Shown piece by piece: positions 1 to 8,801 of a stretch of 48,596 nt of DNA. Each line of letters starts with the position of its first letter. The stretch's first letter is position 1. Made by a program: the position numbers and the translations under genes. The stretch is from Candidatus Margulisiibacteriota bacterium (GTDB lineage Bacteria; Margulisbacteria; Termititenacia; Termititenacales; Termititenacaceae), in the NCBI GenBank assembly GCA_031279305.1, contig JAITIS010000096.1:1-48596 (forward strand). The letters run 5' to 3'. The notes beneath the pieces are model-generated. The model did no database searches. It saw only the letters and a list, made by a program, of their open reading frames with translations, and was not told where the DNA came from.

Positions 1-4
1 TGTT

Positions 5-3000
5 ATGCTGCTCGGAGAATTACAAAGAAAACTTATTGAATATACAAGATATTCTGACCCATTAGACACAGAAAACCAAAGAGCTATAAATAAGATAGAA
101 AGCACTATTCGTGCGTTTAACGAGTGGTTAACTATGGATTTAGACACTATCAAAGTCACCGCATTTAATGAAAAAGTACAAACCCCCTTCCTCGCGATGC
201 GCTCTGACAAAATCGACGAGCTGCGGGAGAAAATCACGGTCAAAGCCAATCTGCAAAAACTCCTGACTATGGTCACGCAGGCCAAGGGTGACAGCTACAA
301 CGCCATCCTGCAAATACTGACCCAGCAGAGCGGCTATCAAAAAATGAATCTGGAAAAACTGAATGACAAACAGCTGGAGTCGCTGAATAACTACATCAAC
401 ACGCGCACCAAAGAGATCGCCACTTTTGTGAACAAGCACAATGAGACCGAAAAAGCCAAAATAGAAAAAGAGCTGGCCGAGCGCAAAGAGCGCGAGTACG
501 GCAATATTTTTCTAAAACTGGCGGCTGGGCTGATCTCGCTGGTAGTCAGCATCATCGCCGCGATTTTCAGCGCCGGCATCGCCGCGCCGGTCGTGGTCAG
601 CGTGATCGCCGCCTGCGTGGACATAGTGGCCACAGCCCGCCAGACCCAGAGCGACATCGAGATTAAAAAAGAACAGGAAAAAATCGAAGAGTATCTGGCC
701 CTGCTCAGAGCGACAGAGCAAAAATACGCGACTGAAACTCTGCGCCGCAAAAAAGAAGAGCTGGAGAAACTGCAGAATGAAGCGGAGGCCAACAGCGAGT
801 ATTATCAGTTGCTCGATCTAGAAATAATGCAGTTAAACGCTACGCTGCAAAACACTGCCCTGAGTTACAGTAATGGCTGGTTAAAATTCGACAACAGCAA
901 TTACCTGCAAAATGTACTGCGCGTGCAGGCGCTCATCAATGCGATGAGATTGTACGCGGTGCTGCAAAAAGAAGAGCACGAAGGCCGCAACCGGGTGGCC
1001 GCCGAGCTGTCTCTGCCGGGAGCCTACAGCGGACGGGGCGGCGATACGATCGTCAACAGCCGGGCTACAGTTCTGCTGGAGAAAATGAACAAATTGGGCG
1101 AGCTGGAAATACAAATGGCCGAAGCCTACAACCGGCGCAAGGCGGTGTCCGAAGAGATCAAACAAAACCGGCTGAGAATGGGGCTGGATATTCTCGGCAA
1201 AGCGGCTTTTTCTTTTATAAATCTGGTCACTTTTGGCACAGGCGGCACGGCGCTGGCCGGGGCGTTAAGCGGAGCCGGCGAGGCGGCTTACGGTATGGTC
1301 AGCAAATACCTGCTGTTGATCAACACGAGCTACAACCCGACCGCCCCCGCGGATTTCCGGGCGCCCAATCCCAGCCAGGAGCAGTTTGAGTCTCTGTATT
1401 CTGATCTGCTGGCGCAGTCCAGCGAGCTAAGCCGCAATTTGACGGCCAATAAAAAAACGCTGGATTACGACAAGTATTTGAAATTACTCAAGGATATTGA
1501 AACAAGACAGATCAAAGAACACCTGCTCAGTTCTATCAGCGAGGCGGAGAAAAACAGCCGCGGTGTCATCCATCAGGAAATGACCGACAATAAAGGCCGC
1601 GCGCAGGACGCTTTTGTAAAAATCGCCGGGCAGCAAAATATCACCCTGCTGCAGGATATCGCCCAGAAGCAGGCCTATCTCACCAAAATCCAGAGCCAGA
1701 CCATCAACCAGCAGGTCGATCAGCGCACCGAGATCGCCAACGCCGGATTTAATATTCTACTCTCCGCGGGCGCCGGATTTCTCTCCGGGCAGGCGCAGCT
1801 GGCCGGCACGGATAAAAAAACCACGGACGCTTTTCTTTACGGGCTGGGCAGCGGATTGCTTAGCAACAGTGGCAAAGATATTTTTGATCTGCTCATCGGG
1901 GACTCTGACCTAAAGCTGCAAACCGAAGACCAGCAGTATTCCAGCAGTAATTTTCTCTCCTCCGGCTCTTTTGAGAATATGTTAGCCGGCGACAAAAACG
2001 GCAATTACACGGTCAGCCAGAACGCCCTGCTCAGGAATTACGCCAAATTGCAGCGGCAGATACTGGTAGAACAGGCACTGGTTTCTATTCACTCCGCCAA
2101 ACAAAAAGCTAGAAATATTATCCATATGGAGCTGGCCGAGAAAAGCGCTCCGCCGGCGGAAAACGCCAAAGCGATCGCCGGCTACCGGCAGGAGGGACTG
2201 CTCAACCGCTGGAATATTTTCACGGAGCAGGCCTACACCGCCGCCGAACAACTGTCCACCAAAGAAAACCGCTGGACGGACTTGCAGCGCAATTTTTTAA
2301 TTAACATTACCTCAGCCGCTCTGGGGGGGGCGGCTTTCGCCGGAGGCCTGACCGCGGAGCAGTCCACCGGCCTGCAAAAACTGACCTATCTCTCCCTGCA
2401 GACCATCACTCAGCTGCACGCCCTGCAAGACACCAGTCTGGACATAGCCAATAAAGTCAGCGCCGAGCATTTCAGCGCGGGCGAGCTGACGGAAACACTA
2501 GGCTTCAATCGGCTGGCCGAGGCGGAAGCCGCGCTGTTTAATGAAGCCCTAGAACTCAAAGCTAGCTCCGGTAAATACGGTTTTCAGGTGGAAAACAAAG
2601 CCTGGCTGGAATATCTAAATATGTTGTTAGAACGCCTGCAAAAAATCAAAGAAATCACCCTGCGCCTGAATGCCGCGGTTCGGGACAGCCGCAGCAATGT
2701 GCATTCGATACTGGACGCCGCGGCGGTGGATAGCGATTCGCTTATCGACGATGCGATCAAACTGCAAAGCCAGTTTTTGCGCCAAACTATGCAGGCTATC
2801 AAGCAGGGCGACAGCGAGATCGTCAAACGCCGTAATCAGCGCAACAGCAAAAAATTCGAGCTGTATCTAGGGCTTTTTTCCGGCGCGTTTCAGGCTTTTG
2901 AGGCGCTCATTCCGTTTTTCTCTGAAAGCACGACCAAAGAAGCAATGACCCTGCTGGCGCAGGATTTTCAGAGTTTTCTGCCGCTGTTACAGGCTGGATT

Positions 3001-4864
3001 TTTGCAATTAAACCGCGGCGAGCACCGCGCGCCGGAACTGCCGGATTTAAGCGGGTTGACCAAAGCGGAGCGGGCCAGCGTCCTGAGCGCGCAGGCTACG
3101 GCGGAATTAGCCCTGACCAACACGCCGTTTCAACTCTGGCAGAAAACCATCGATCTGACCGAACAGGGCATCCGGTCTTTGGACAAAATGGCCGCGCGGA
3201 AAATGACGGCGGACATTATGGAGCAGCGGCTGGAACAGCTGCTGGCGGAGAACCGCCTGCAGGAAGCCAGAACTAAGATTGAAAGTTTGGCCAGCCAGCA
3301 GGAAACCAGACGCCGAAATATCGCCGAATTTTTTGCCCGGCTGGAAACGAACGAATATTATGCCTCCCACATTTTACCCGCCTATGAACTGTATCAGACC
3401 GGCCGCAGCGCGGAGGCGCTGGCCAAATTGCAGGAAAAATGCACGGAGAATTTTTTACAGGGCGTCAATCTTTCCGAGCAGGAAATCGCGGACATACGCG
3501 CCCTGCAAGACAATCTAACCAGTCTGCTGGACGCGGACGCCGGTTTAAGTGCCGCGCGCGCCGAACTGCAGGCGCTGGAAGCGGACGCCAGAGTGGCCGG
3601 ACGGGAATTTGCGCAAAGTCTGGAGTACATCCGCGCGCACCTAGGCAGTAACAATGAAGCGCAAAAAATCTATTTTGATCTAAGCGCGGACAAAGACCTG
3701 CTCGCGGCCTACCAGAGCGATCTGAGCGCCAGATTTTCGGAGGAAAAATATTACACTGTGCTCCACCGCTATGTGCTGGCCGGCGACGCTGAAACGGAAA
3801 ATCTAGAAAACGGCCTTGAAGCTAAAACTGTAGAATTTATGCGCGCTATGCGCGCTTATGTGCAGGAATACCGCGGCATGCTGAACGCCGTGCTCCAAGT
3901 AGCGCCGTTATTCAATTCCAATGAAGCGGCATACAAATCACTGCTGGAAGAGCTGGCGCTGACTGCCGCTTTTTACGGCGGAGAGGCCAGCCTGACTTTT
4001 TCCGCTCTGACCAAAGCCCAGACGTGGTACGGTTTTACCTTAAAAATCTATGATGGTTTTATCTCCGACTACGATTTTAGCTTCACCGCACCAGCGCTGG
4101 AACAAATAGCCTTAGCGCAGGGCAAAGAGCTTACGTTAAATGATTGGGAATATTATGTCTGTATCTCCGCAATATTTCGTGACAGCAATTTTACGCTGCC
4201 GGCTGGCGTAACCTCCCCAGAGGATATCAAAGCATTCGCCAACCGACAGGTGGATATAGCCGGACAGGCCTCTAATATCAATGCCAGCCACAGTTATACA
4301 GCGCCCGAAGCCGATCTGGGCAATCTGTGGGCGCAGTATTTCATCGAGCATGGTCAAACTCAGGAGAAGCGGGATAATCTTGAGAAAAAGCAAGCCGCGT
4401 TGGCCGCCGCCCGCAATGATCTGGCGGCTGTCGAGCGTTTGTTTGAGGTAAACGGCCTCACTGCGGAGATCGACATCGCCGAAGCGGGCTTATCCGGCGG
4501 CGCGCTGGACTATCTGCAGTCGCTGTACGGGCGCGGCAAAATCCGTTTCAGTCAGGCGATGCGCGATCGCGTTTTGGAATATCTCACGCGCAAGAAAAAC
4601 AATTTGGAAATAGACCTGCTCAACAGCGAGGCCGATCTGGATTTTGCGGAAAATCTGCTGGATAACGACTGGGCAAATATCCAGCAAAAACAAACGGAGT
4701 ACGAAGATAAACTGCGCCGTCTGGCGGCGGACGGGCAGGAGCCGACCGGGGAACAGATCGCCGAATTAACCAGAGCCAGAGAAGAGCTGGAAAGACTGGA
4801 GCGGGATTATCAGCGGAAACGCCGCAGTTTCTTAGAACAACGGCGCCGGGGGATTATTAACTAA
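5..4864 (+). CDS. Giant repetitive coiled-coil protein of unknown function (N-terminus may lie outside the window)
   Basis: The frame is 1619 codons and is still open at the window edge, so the ATG at position 5 may be internal. I recognise no family. Long Glu/Lys/Gln/Ala-rich helices alternate with short Gly/Ala-rich hydrophobic stretches that begin near residues 168, 394, 580, 764 and 953. About 125-160 residues after each of the first four hydrophobic stretches comes a motif like R-(N/G/S)-x-(V/I)-(H/A)-x-E/I-L/M, at R328, R519, R703 and R896, with a weaker match at R1065. This gives about five degenerate units of roughly 190 residues. The remaining third is coiled coil, ending in a charged ELERLERDY-type helix. 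No signal peptide is visible at this start. The first ~180 nt are AT-rich and the rest GC-rich. The stop overlaps the convergent ilvC stop by 3 nt. A surface, filament or scaffold protein is possible but unproven. Confidence 0.75.
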   Translation: MLLGELQRKLIEYTRYSDPLDTENQRAINKIESTIRAFNEWLTMDLDTIKVTAFNEKVQTPFLAMRSDKIDELREKITVKANLQKLLTMVTQAKGDSYNAILQILTQQSGYQKMNLEKLNDKQLESLNNYINTRTKEIATFVNKHNETEKAKIEKELAERKEREYGNIFLKLAAGLISLVVSIIAAIFSAGIAAPVVVSVIAACVDIVATARQTQSDIEIKKEQEKIEEYLALLRATEQKYATETLRRKKEELEKLQNEAEANSEYYQLLDLEIMQLNATLQNTALSYSNGWLKFDNSNYLQNVLRVQALINAMRLYAVLQKEEHEGRNRVAAELSLPGAYSGRGGDTIVNSRATVLLEKMNKLGELEIQMAEAYNRRKAVSEEIKQNRLRMGLDILGKAAFSFINLVTFGTGGTALAGALSGAGEAAYGMVSKYLLLINTSYNPTAPADFRAPNPSQEQFESLYSDLLAQSSELSRNLTANKKTLDYDKYLKLLKDIETRQIKEHLLSSISEAEKNSRGVIHQEMTDNKGRAQDAFVKIAGQQNITLLQDIAQKQAYLTKIQSQTINQQVDQRTEIANAGFNILLSAGAGFLSGQAQLAGTDKKTTDAFLYGLGSGLLSNSGKDIFDLLIGDSDLKLQTEDQQYSSSNFLSSGSFENMLAGDKNGNYTVSQNALLRNYAKLQRQILVEQALVSIHSAKQKARNIIHMELAEKSAPPAENAKAIAGYRQEGLLNRWNIFTEQAYTAAEQLSTKENRWTDLQRNFLINITSAALGGAAFAGGLTAEQSTGLQKLTYLSLQTITQLHALQDTSLDIANKVSAEHFSAGELTETLGFNRLAEAEAALFNEALELKASSGKYGFQVENKAWLEYLNMLLERLQKIKEITLRLNAAVRDSRSNVHSILDAAAVDSDSLIDDAIKLQSQFLRQTMQAIKQGDSEIVKRRNQRNSKKFELYLGLFSGAFQAFEALIPFFSESTTKEAMTLLAQDFQSFLPLLQAGFLQLNRGEHRAPELPDLSGLTKAERASVLSAQATAELALTNTPFQLWQKTIDLTEQGIRSLDKMAARKMTADIMEQRLEQLLAENRLQEARTKIESLASQQETRRRNIAEFFARLETNEYYASHILPAYELYQTGRSAEALAKLQEKCTENFLQGVNLSEQEIADIRALQDNLTSLLDADAGLSAARAELQALEADARVAGREFAQSLEYIRAHLGSNNEAQKIYFDLSADKDLLAAYQSDLSARFSEEKYYTVLHRYVLAGDAETENLENGLEAKTVEFMRAMRAYVQEYRGMLNAVLQVAPLFNSNEAAYKSLLEELALTAAFYGGEASLTFSALTKAQTWYGFTLKIYDGFISDYDFSFTAPALEQIALAQGKELTLNDWEYYVCISAIFRDSNFTLPAGVTSPEDIKAFANRQVDIAGQASNINASHSYTAPEADLGNLWAQYFIEHGQTQEKRDNLEKKQAALAAARNDLAAVERLFEVNGLTAEIDIAEAGLSGGALDYLQSLYGRGKIRFSQAMRDRVLEYLTRKKNNLEIDLLNSEADLDFAENLLDNDWANIQQKQTEYEDKLRRLAADGQEPTGEQIAELTRAREELERLERDYQRKRRSFLEQRRRGIIN

Positions 4865-5865
4865 AGCAGCTTCTGGCCTTTCATCCACGGTATAGCCGCG
4901 CGGATTTCCGCGCCGACTTTTTCGATCTGATGTGCTTTGGCGGCCGCCCGCATCTTTTCCATATTGGGCTTGCCGGCTTTGCATTCATCCACGAACTCTT
5001 TGGCAAAAGCGCCGCTCTGAATGCGCGCGAGAATTTCCTGCATTCTTTTTTTGGCGTCCGCGTTGATGATTTTGGGGCCGACTGTATAGTCGCCGTATTC
5101 CGCGGTATTGGACACGGAGTAGCGCATTCCGGCCAGTCCGTGATTGTAAATCAAATCAACGATGAGCTTCATCTCGTGGCAGCATTCGAAATAAGCCATT
5201 TCCGGCTGATAACCGGCCTCAACCAGCGTCTCAAAACCGGCCTGAATCAACGCCGACACGCCGCCGCACAGGACGGCCTGCTCGCCAAAAAGATCGGTTT
5301 CGGTTTCTTCTTTGTAAGTGGTTTCGATCACGCCGGCTTTGGTGCCGCCGATGCCTTTGGCGTAGGCCAGCACCAGTTCTCTAGCGTGACCGCTGGCGTC
5401 CTGATGCACCGCGATGAGCGCCGGCACGCCCGCGCCCTCAGTATACACGCTGCGCACTAGATGGCCGGGGCCTTTGGGCGCGATCATCACGACATCTATA
5501 TCTTTCGGCGGTTTCACATAGCCAAAATGAATATTAAAGCCGTGGGCAAAAGCCAGCGCCTTGCCCGCTTTTAAGCCCGGCTCTATATCCTGCCGGTATA
5601 CTTCCGCGGCAAATTCATCGGGCACTAAAATCATAATAAAATCCGCTTTTCTAGCCGCGGCCGCCGGAGACAGCACTTCAAAACCGGCTTCTTTAGCCGG
5701 AGTTACAAATTTGGAAGAAGGCCTAAGCCCGACTATCACATTCAGGCCGCTGTCTTTGAGATTGAGCGCGTGGGCGTGTCCCTGCGAACCGTAGCCGATC
5801 ACCGCAATAGTTTTATCTCTGAGCGCACCCAGATCCGCGTCGCCGTCATAGTACATTTTTACCAT
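4861..5865 (-). CDS. ilvC: Ketol-acid reductoisomerase (NADP-dependent), IlvC
   Basis: IlvC isomerises and reduces 2-acetolactate to 2,3-dihydroxy-isovalerate (and the isoleucine analogue) in cytosolic branched-chain amino acid synthesis. The 334 residues fit the short class I enzyme. The Rossmann motif GYGSQGHA is at residues 24-31, followed by the VGLRPSSK phosphate-binding loop. The C-terminal knotted domain carries the metal-binding stretches ETDLFGEQ and ECCHEMKLIVDL, and the typical SNTAEYGDY. The ATG at 5865 is chosen because AAGGAG sits just upstream; a longer frame reads back into the preceding gene. It is the last gene of ilvB-ilvN-(membrane protein)-ilvC. Confidence 0.97.
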   Translation of the reverse strand: MVKMYYDGDADLGALRDKTIAVIGYGSQGHAHALNLKDSGLNVIVGLRPSSKFVTPAKEAGFEVLSPAAAARKADFIMILVPDEFAAEVYRQDIEPGLKAGKALAFAHGFNIHFGYVKPPKDIDVVMIAPKGPGHLVRSVYTEGAGVPALIAVHQDASGHARELVLAYAKGIGGTKAGVIETTYKEETETDLFGEQAVLCGGVSALIQAGFETLVEAGYQPEMAYFECCHEMKLIVDLIYNHGLAGMRYSVSNTAEYGDYTVGPKIINADAKKRMQEILARIQSGAFAKEFVDECKAGKPNMEKMRAAAKAHQIEKVGAEIRAAIPWMKGQKLL

Positions 5866-5870
5866 AAAAT

Positions 5871-6161
5871 TCACTCCTTTTTTTCGCAATAAAACAAACC
5901 GCCGGCCAAAACCGCGTCCGCCGTCAAGGCCACCCATAATAGCCTAAAATCACCGTAATATAAAGCGAACAGCTGGGGGGCAAAAATAAAAATCAGCCGC
6001 GGCCGCCAGTCCCGGGGCAGACCCTCCAGCAGAGCATAGCCGGCCGCAAGCAGCGCATACAAAAAAGCGTTCAGGCGGTTATGCAGAAAAAGCGCGCAAA
6101 AATTCACCAAAAAAATCACCGGCAAAATGAATGGCATAGCGCTGGATTTTCTTTTGCGCAT
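5871..6161 (-). CDS. Small hydrophobic membrane protein inside the ilv operon
   Basis: This 96-residue frame sits between ilvN and ilvC. Its ATG overlaps the ilvN stop as TAATG, and its TGA lies 5 nt before the ilvC start, so it is tightly embedded in the operon. After a basic N-terminus (MRKRKSS) come about three hydrophobic segments: residues 9-25 (FILPVIFLVNFCALFL), 30-42, and 52-90. It ends in a charged CEKKE tail. The ilvC Shine-Dalgarno lies within its last codons. I recognise no family and no catalytic motif. Its length and position resemble small inner-membrane proteins of unknown role. A chance frame is possible, but start-stop coupling on both sides argues for a real gene. Confidence 0.7.
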   Translation of the reverse strand: MRKRKSSAMPFILPVIFLVNFCALFLHNRLNAFLYALLAAGYALLEGLPRDWRPRLIFIFAPQLFALYYGDFRLLWVALTADAVLAGGLFYCEKKE

Positions 6162-6640
6162 TATTTTCTGCCGCGCGCCAGAGCTATTTTGCCCGTGCGC
6201 ACCACGGCCAACAGTCCGTATTTTTCCAGCAGGGTTTCCAGACCGTTGAGTTTCTCGGTGTCGCCGGTCACTTCGACAACCATACTCTCCTCGGCAATAT
6301 CGATAACTTTGGCGCGAAAAGTGTGCGCCAAGGTGCATATCTCCTTGCGGGTTTTGGCCGTGGCGTGAATCTTAAACATCGCCATCTCCCGGCTGAGGCA
6401 CTCGCCCTGCGAGAGATCGAGAACTTTTTTCACATCGGGCAGTTTATTGAGCTGTTTGCTGATCTGCTCCACAATGTCATCGTTGCCGTGCACGACCAGC
6501 GTGATGCGGGACACATCTTTGGTTTCGGTCGGCCCCACCGCCAGCGAGTCGATATTGTAGGCGCGCCGGCTGAAAAGCCCGGCCACTCTGGCCAGCACGC
6601 CGGGCTTATTGTCCACAATGACCGCAATAATGTGTTTCAT
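6161..6640 (-). CDS. ilvN: Acetolactate synthase small (regulatory) subunit, IlvN/IlvH
   Basis: This is the regulatory subunit that activates IlvB and confers valine feedback inhibition. The 159 residues have the standard two-domain layout. An N-terminal ACT domain carries DNKPGVLARVAGLFSRRAYNIDSL (shown here in two parts: DNKPGVLARV at residues 10-19 and AGLFSRRAYNIDSL at 20-33), the effector-binding loop. A C-terminal ACT-like domain follows from about residue 80. AGAGG lies upstream of the ATG. It starts 12 nt after the ilvB stop, and its stop overlaps the start of the small membrane protein gene. Confidence 0.96.
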   Translation of the reverse strand: MKHIIAVIVDNKPGVLARVAGLFSRRAYNIDSLAVGPTETKDVSRITLVVHGNDDIVEQISKQLNKLPDVKKVLDLSQGECLSREMAMFKIHATAKTRKEICTLAHTFRAKVIDIAEESMVVEVTGDTEKLNGLETLLEKYGLLAVVRTGKIALARGRK

Positions 6641-6652
6641 TTTAGGCCTCTC

Positions 6653-8323
6653 TTAAAAAAGCATTTTGTTCAAAACGCCGCCGGCCGGCACCATCGGGTA
6701 CACGTTTTCGTCCCGCTTCACCAGCGCATTGATCAACACCGGCCCCTTAAAGGCCAACGCAGCCTTAAGCTGTTTGGCAAAAAGCTGGGGATCTTTAAGC
6801 TCCACGCCTTTGATGCCGTAAGCCTCCGCCAGTTTTAGAAAATCCGGCTGGCGTCCCCGCAGATCCGTGTGCGAATAATGCCCTTGATAAAACAGCTGCT
6901 GCCACTGGCGCACCAAGCCCAGCCATTGATTATTTAGAATGATAATTTTAACCGGCAGTTTTTCGGAGGCGATAGTGCCCAGTTCTTGAATATTCATCTG
7001 AATGCCGCCGTCGCCAGCCAGACAAATGATGCGTTCTTTAGGCCGCGCCGCCGCCGCGCCCATAGCCGCCGGCAGGGCAAAGCCCATCGTGCCCAAGCCG
7101 CAGGAGGACAGGAAACGCCGGGGCGCGGTGATCCGCAGATACTGCGCCGCAAACATCTGATGCGTGCCGACATCCGCGACGTACACCGCGTCGCCGCCGG
7201 TCAGATCGTTTAGGGCTTCCAAGAGCTGCTGGGGCTTGATGACCCGGCTGTCTTTTTGGTAGCGCAAAGGATATTTCTGCCGCCACGCGGCGATCTGCTG
7301 GAGCCATTCCGTGCGGCGTTCAAAATGTTCTTTTTTTAAGCGCGCCAGCAGTTCTCGCAGTATCTCTTTGGCGTCGCCAATGATTGGCACATCCGCCGGC
7401 ACGCATTTATTGATCTCCGCCGGATCGATATCTGCGTGAATGATTTTAGCCTGTTTGGCGAAATGCTCTGGATCGCCGGTAATGCGGTCGTCAAAACGCA
7501 TACCGACGGCAAAAATCACGTCCGCCGCGCAAATCGCGTAATTCGCCACGGCGGTGCCGTGCATTCCGGGCATACCCAAAAAATACTCGTCCGGCGGAGC
7601 CGCGCCTAAGCCCAGCATAGTGGAAGCCACCGGTATTTTGGTCAGCTTCACCAGTTCCGCCAGCTCTGGACAGGCCCCGGACGTAATTACGCCGCCGCCG
7701 GAAATGATCAGCGGACGCGCGGCATTTTTTAATAACTCCGCCGCCTGCTTGATCTGGCGCGGATTGCCTTTGATGGTCGGCTTGTAATTAGGCAGTTCGA
7801 TTTTCTCCGGATACTTAAACTCCGTGCTTTGCCGGCAGACATCCGAAGGCATATCAACCAGCACTGGACCGGGGCGCCCGGCGCCGGCCAGATAAAAGGC
7901 TTCTTTGATAGTGGGCGCGATATCCTCGGCCCGCCGCACCAGATAATTGTGCTTGGTGATGGGCATCGTAATGCCGGTCATATCCGCTTCTTGAAAAGCG
8001 TCCTTGCCGATCTGGCCGACGCTCACCTGTCCGGTGATTGCCACTAACGGCACGGAATCCATATAAGCCGTGGCAATCGCCGTGACTAGATTAGTCGCGC
8101 CGGGCCCGGAAGTAGTCAGGCACACCCCGGTCTTGCCTGTCGCGCGCGCGTAGCCGTCCGCCGCGTGACCCGCGCCCTGTTCGTGGCGCACCAGAATATG
8201 CCGAAGTCTCTTTTCCGCGTAAAGCGCGTCATAAATCTCCAGCGCCCGGCCGCCGGGATAACCGAAGATAACCTCCACGCCCTCTTTGACCAGCGCCTCG
8301 ATCAGTATTTCCGAACCTTTCAT
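6653..8323 (-). CDS. ilvB: Acetolactate synthase large (catalytic) subunit, IlvB
   Basis: IlvB is the ThDP- and FAD-dependent enzyme that condenses two pyruvates (or pyruvate and 2-oxobutyrate), the first common step of valine, leucine and isoleucine synthesis. At 556 residues it is normal length. The catalytic glutamate is in RHEQGAGHAADGYAR, followed by TSGPGATNLVTAI. The ThDP/Mg site is GDGGIQMN with NNQWLGLVRQWQ downstream. The usual GYPGGAVLPIYD motif reads GYPGGRALEIYD here. It is the first gene of the ilv operon, with AAAGG near the ATG and an extended -10 promoter about 75 nt upstream. I saw no T-box or leader peptide. Confidence 0.97.
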   Translation of the reverse strand: MKGSEILIEALVKEGVEVIFGYPGGRALEIYDALYAEKRLRHILVRHEQGAGHAADGYARATGKTGVCLTTSGPGATNLVTAIATAYMDSVPLVAITGQVSVGQIGKDAFQEADMTGITMPITKHNYLVRRAEDIAPTIKEAFYLAGAGRPGPVLVDMPSDVCRQSTEFKYPEKIELPNYKPTIKGNPRQIKQAAELLKNAARPLIISGGGVITSGACPELAELVKLTKIPVASTMLGLGAAPPDEYFLGMPGMHGTAVANYAICAADVIFAVGMRFDDRITGDPEHFAKQAKIIHADIDPAEINKCVPADVPIIGDAKEILRELLARLKKEHFERRTEWLQQIAAWRQKYPLRYQKDSRVIKPQQLLEALNDLTGGDAVYVADVGTHQMFAAQYLRITAPRRFLSSCGLGTMGFALPAAMGAAAARPKERIICLAGDGGIQMNIQELGTIASEKLPVKIIILNNQWLGLVRQWQQLFYQGHYSHTDLRGRQPDFLKLAEAYGIKGVELKDPQLFAKQLKAALAFKGPVLINALVKRDENVYPMVPAGGVLNKMLF

Positions 8324-8397
8324 CCCAATGCCTTTCTAAAATCTTACGGCAATATATCCGCGGAGCAAATTTATTCCGCAAAAAATTATAACTGGAA

Positions 8398-8406
8398 ATT
8401 ATAGCA
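8398..8406 (-). promoter_or_regulatory. Extended -10 promoter for the ilv operon
   Basis: On the minus strand the sequence reads TGCTATAAT, a perfect TATAAT preceded by the TGn extension, with no convincing -35. Transcription should start near 8391, giving a leader of about 67 nt before ilvB. That leader contains a small GCGGA...TCCGC stem. Confidence 0.6.
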
Positions 8407-8480
8407 TATTTTTAGCAAAACTGGGTATTTATATGCCACGCCGCCAGAACCGCGGAAATAAAAAATAAGGAGCAAGTTAA

Positions 8481-8801
8481 ATGTCCAAAGCACTGGAGAT
8501 ACTGAATTTTTTGGAAAACACACCGGAGGAGGAAAAAATATATCAGGTCAAAAATAATTACCAGCTGTCCTCGGAGCGCAACGCGCGGGCTATTCTGCAT
8601 ATACTGGAAAACAGCCAAGATGCGGCAAAATACCCGGCCAAGATAGAAAAAACCATTAAGAAGCTGGAGGACAAACTGGACAAAGAGCGCCGCCGCCTGC
8701 AAAAGAAAAGCGAGAGTTTCGCATTCAACGGCTTTATCGACAAAGCCAAAATAAACGAGCTGGCCAGCGACATCCTAGAACTGAAAAAGCTGCTGGGGTA
8801 A
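8481..8801 (+). CDS. Small charged coiled-coil protein, unknown function
   Basis: This 106-residue protein has a clear AAGGAG 9 nt before its ATG. Residues 1-50 look helical, with a short NFLENTPEEEKIYQV stretch. Residues 55-80 are a Lys/Glu/Arg-rich coiled coil (KLEDKLDKERRRLQKK). The C-terminal helix ends in LELKKLLG. There is no signal peptide, membrane segment or catalytic motif, and I recognise no family. It is divergent from ilvB and convergent with a decayed gene. A structural or regulatory helper protein is all that can be suggested. Confidence 0.7.
   Translation: MSKALEILNFLENTPEEEKIYQVKNNYQLSSERNARAILHILENSQDAAKYPAKIEKTIKKLEDKLDKERRRLQKKSESFAFNGFIDKAKINELASDILELKKLLG

Noticed and set aside
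140..4693. Several 60-130-codon frames on both strands inside the giant gene
   Set aside because: They lie entirely within the large frame, lack ribosome sites and match its codon structure in shifted frames.
8324..8480. T-box or amino acid riboswitch before ilvB
   Set aside because: The leader is under 80 nt, has only one weak stem and no T-box consensus, so no riboswitch can be supported.
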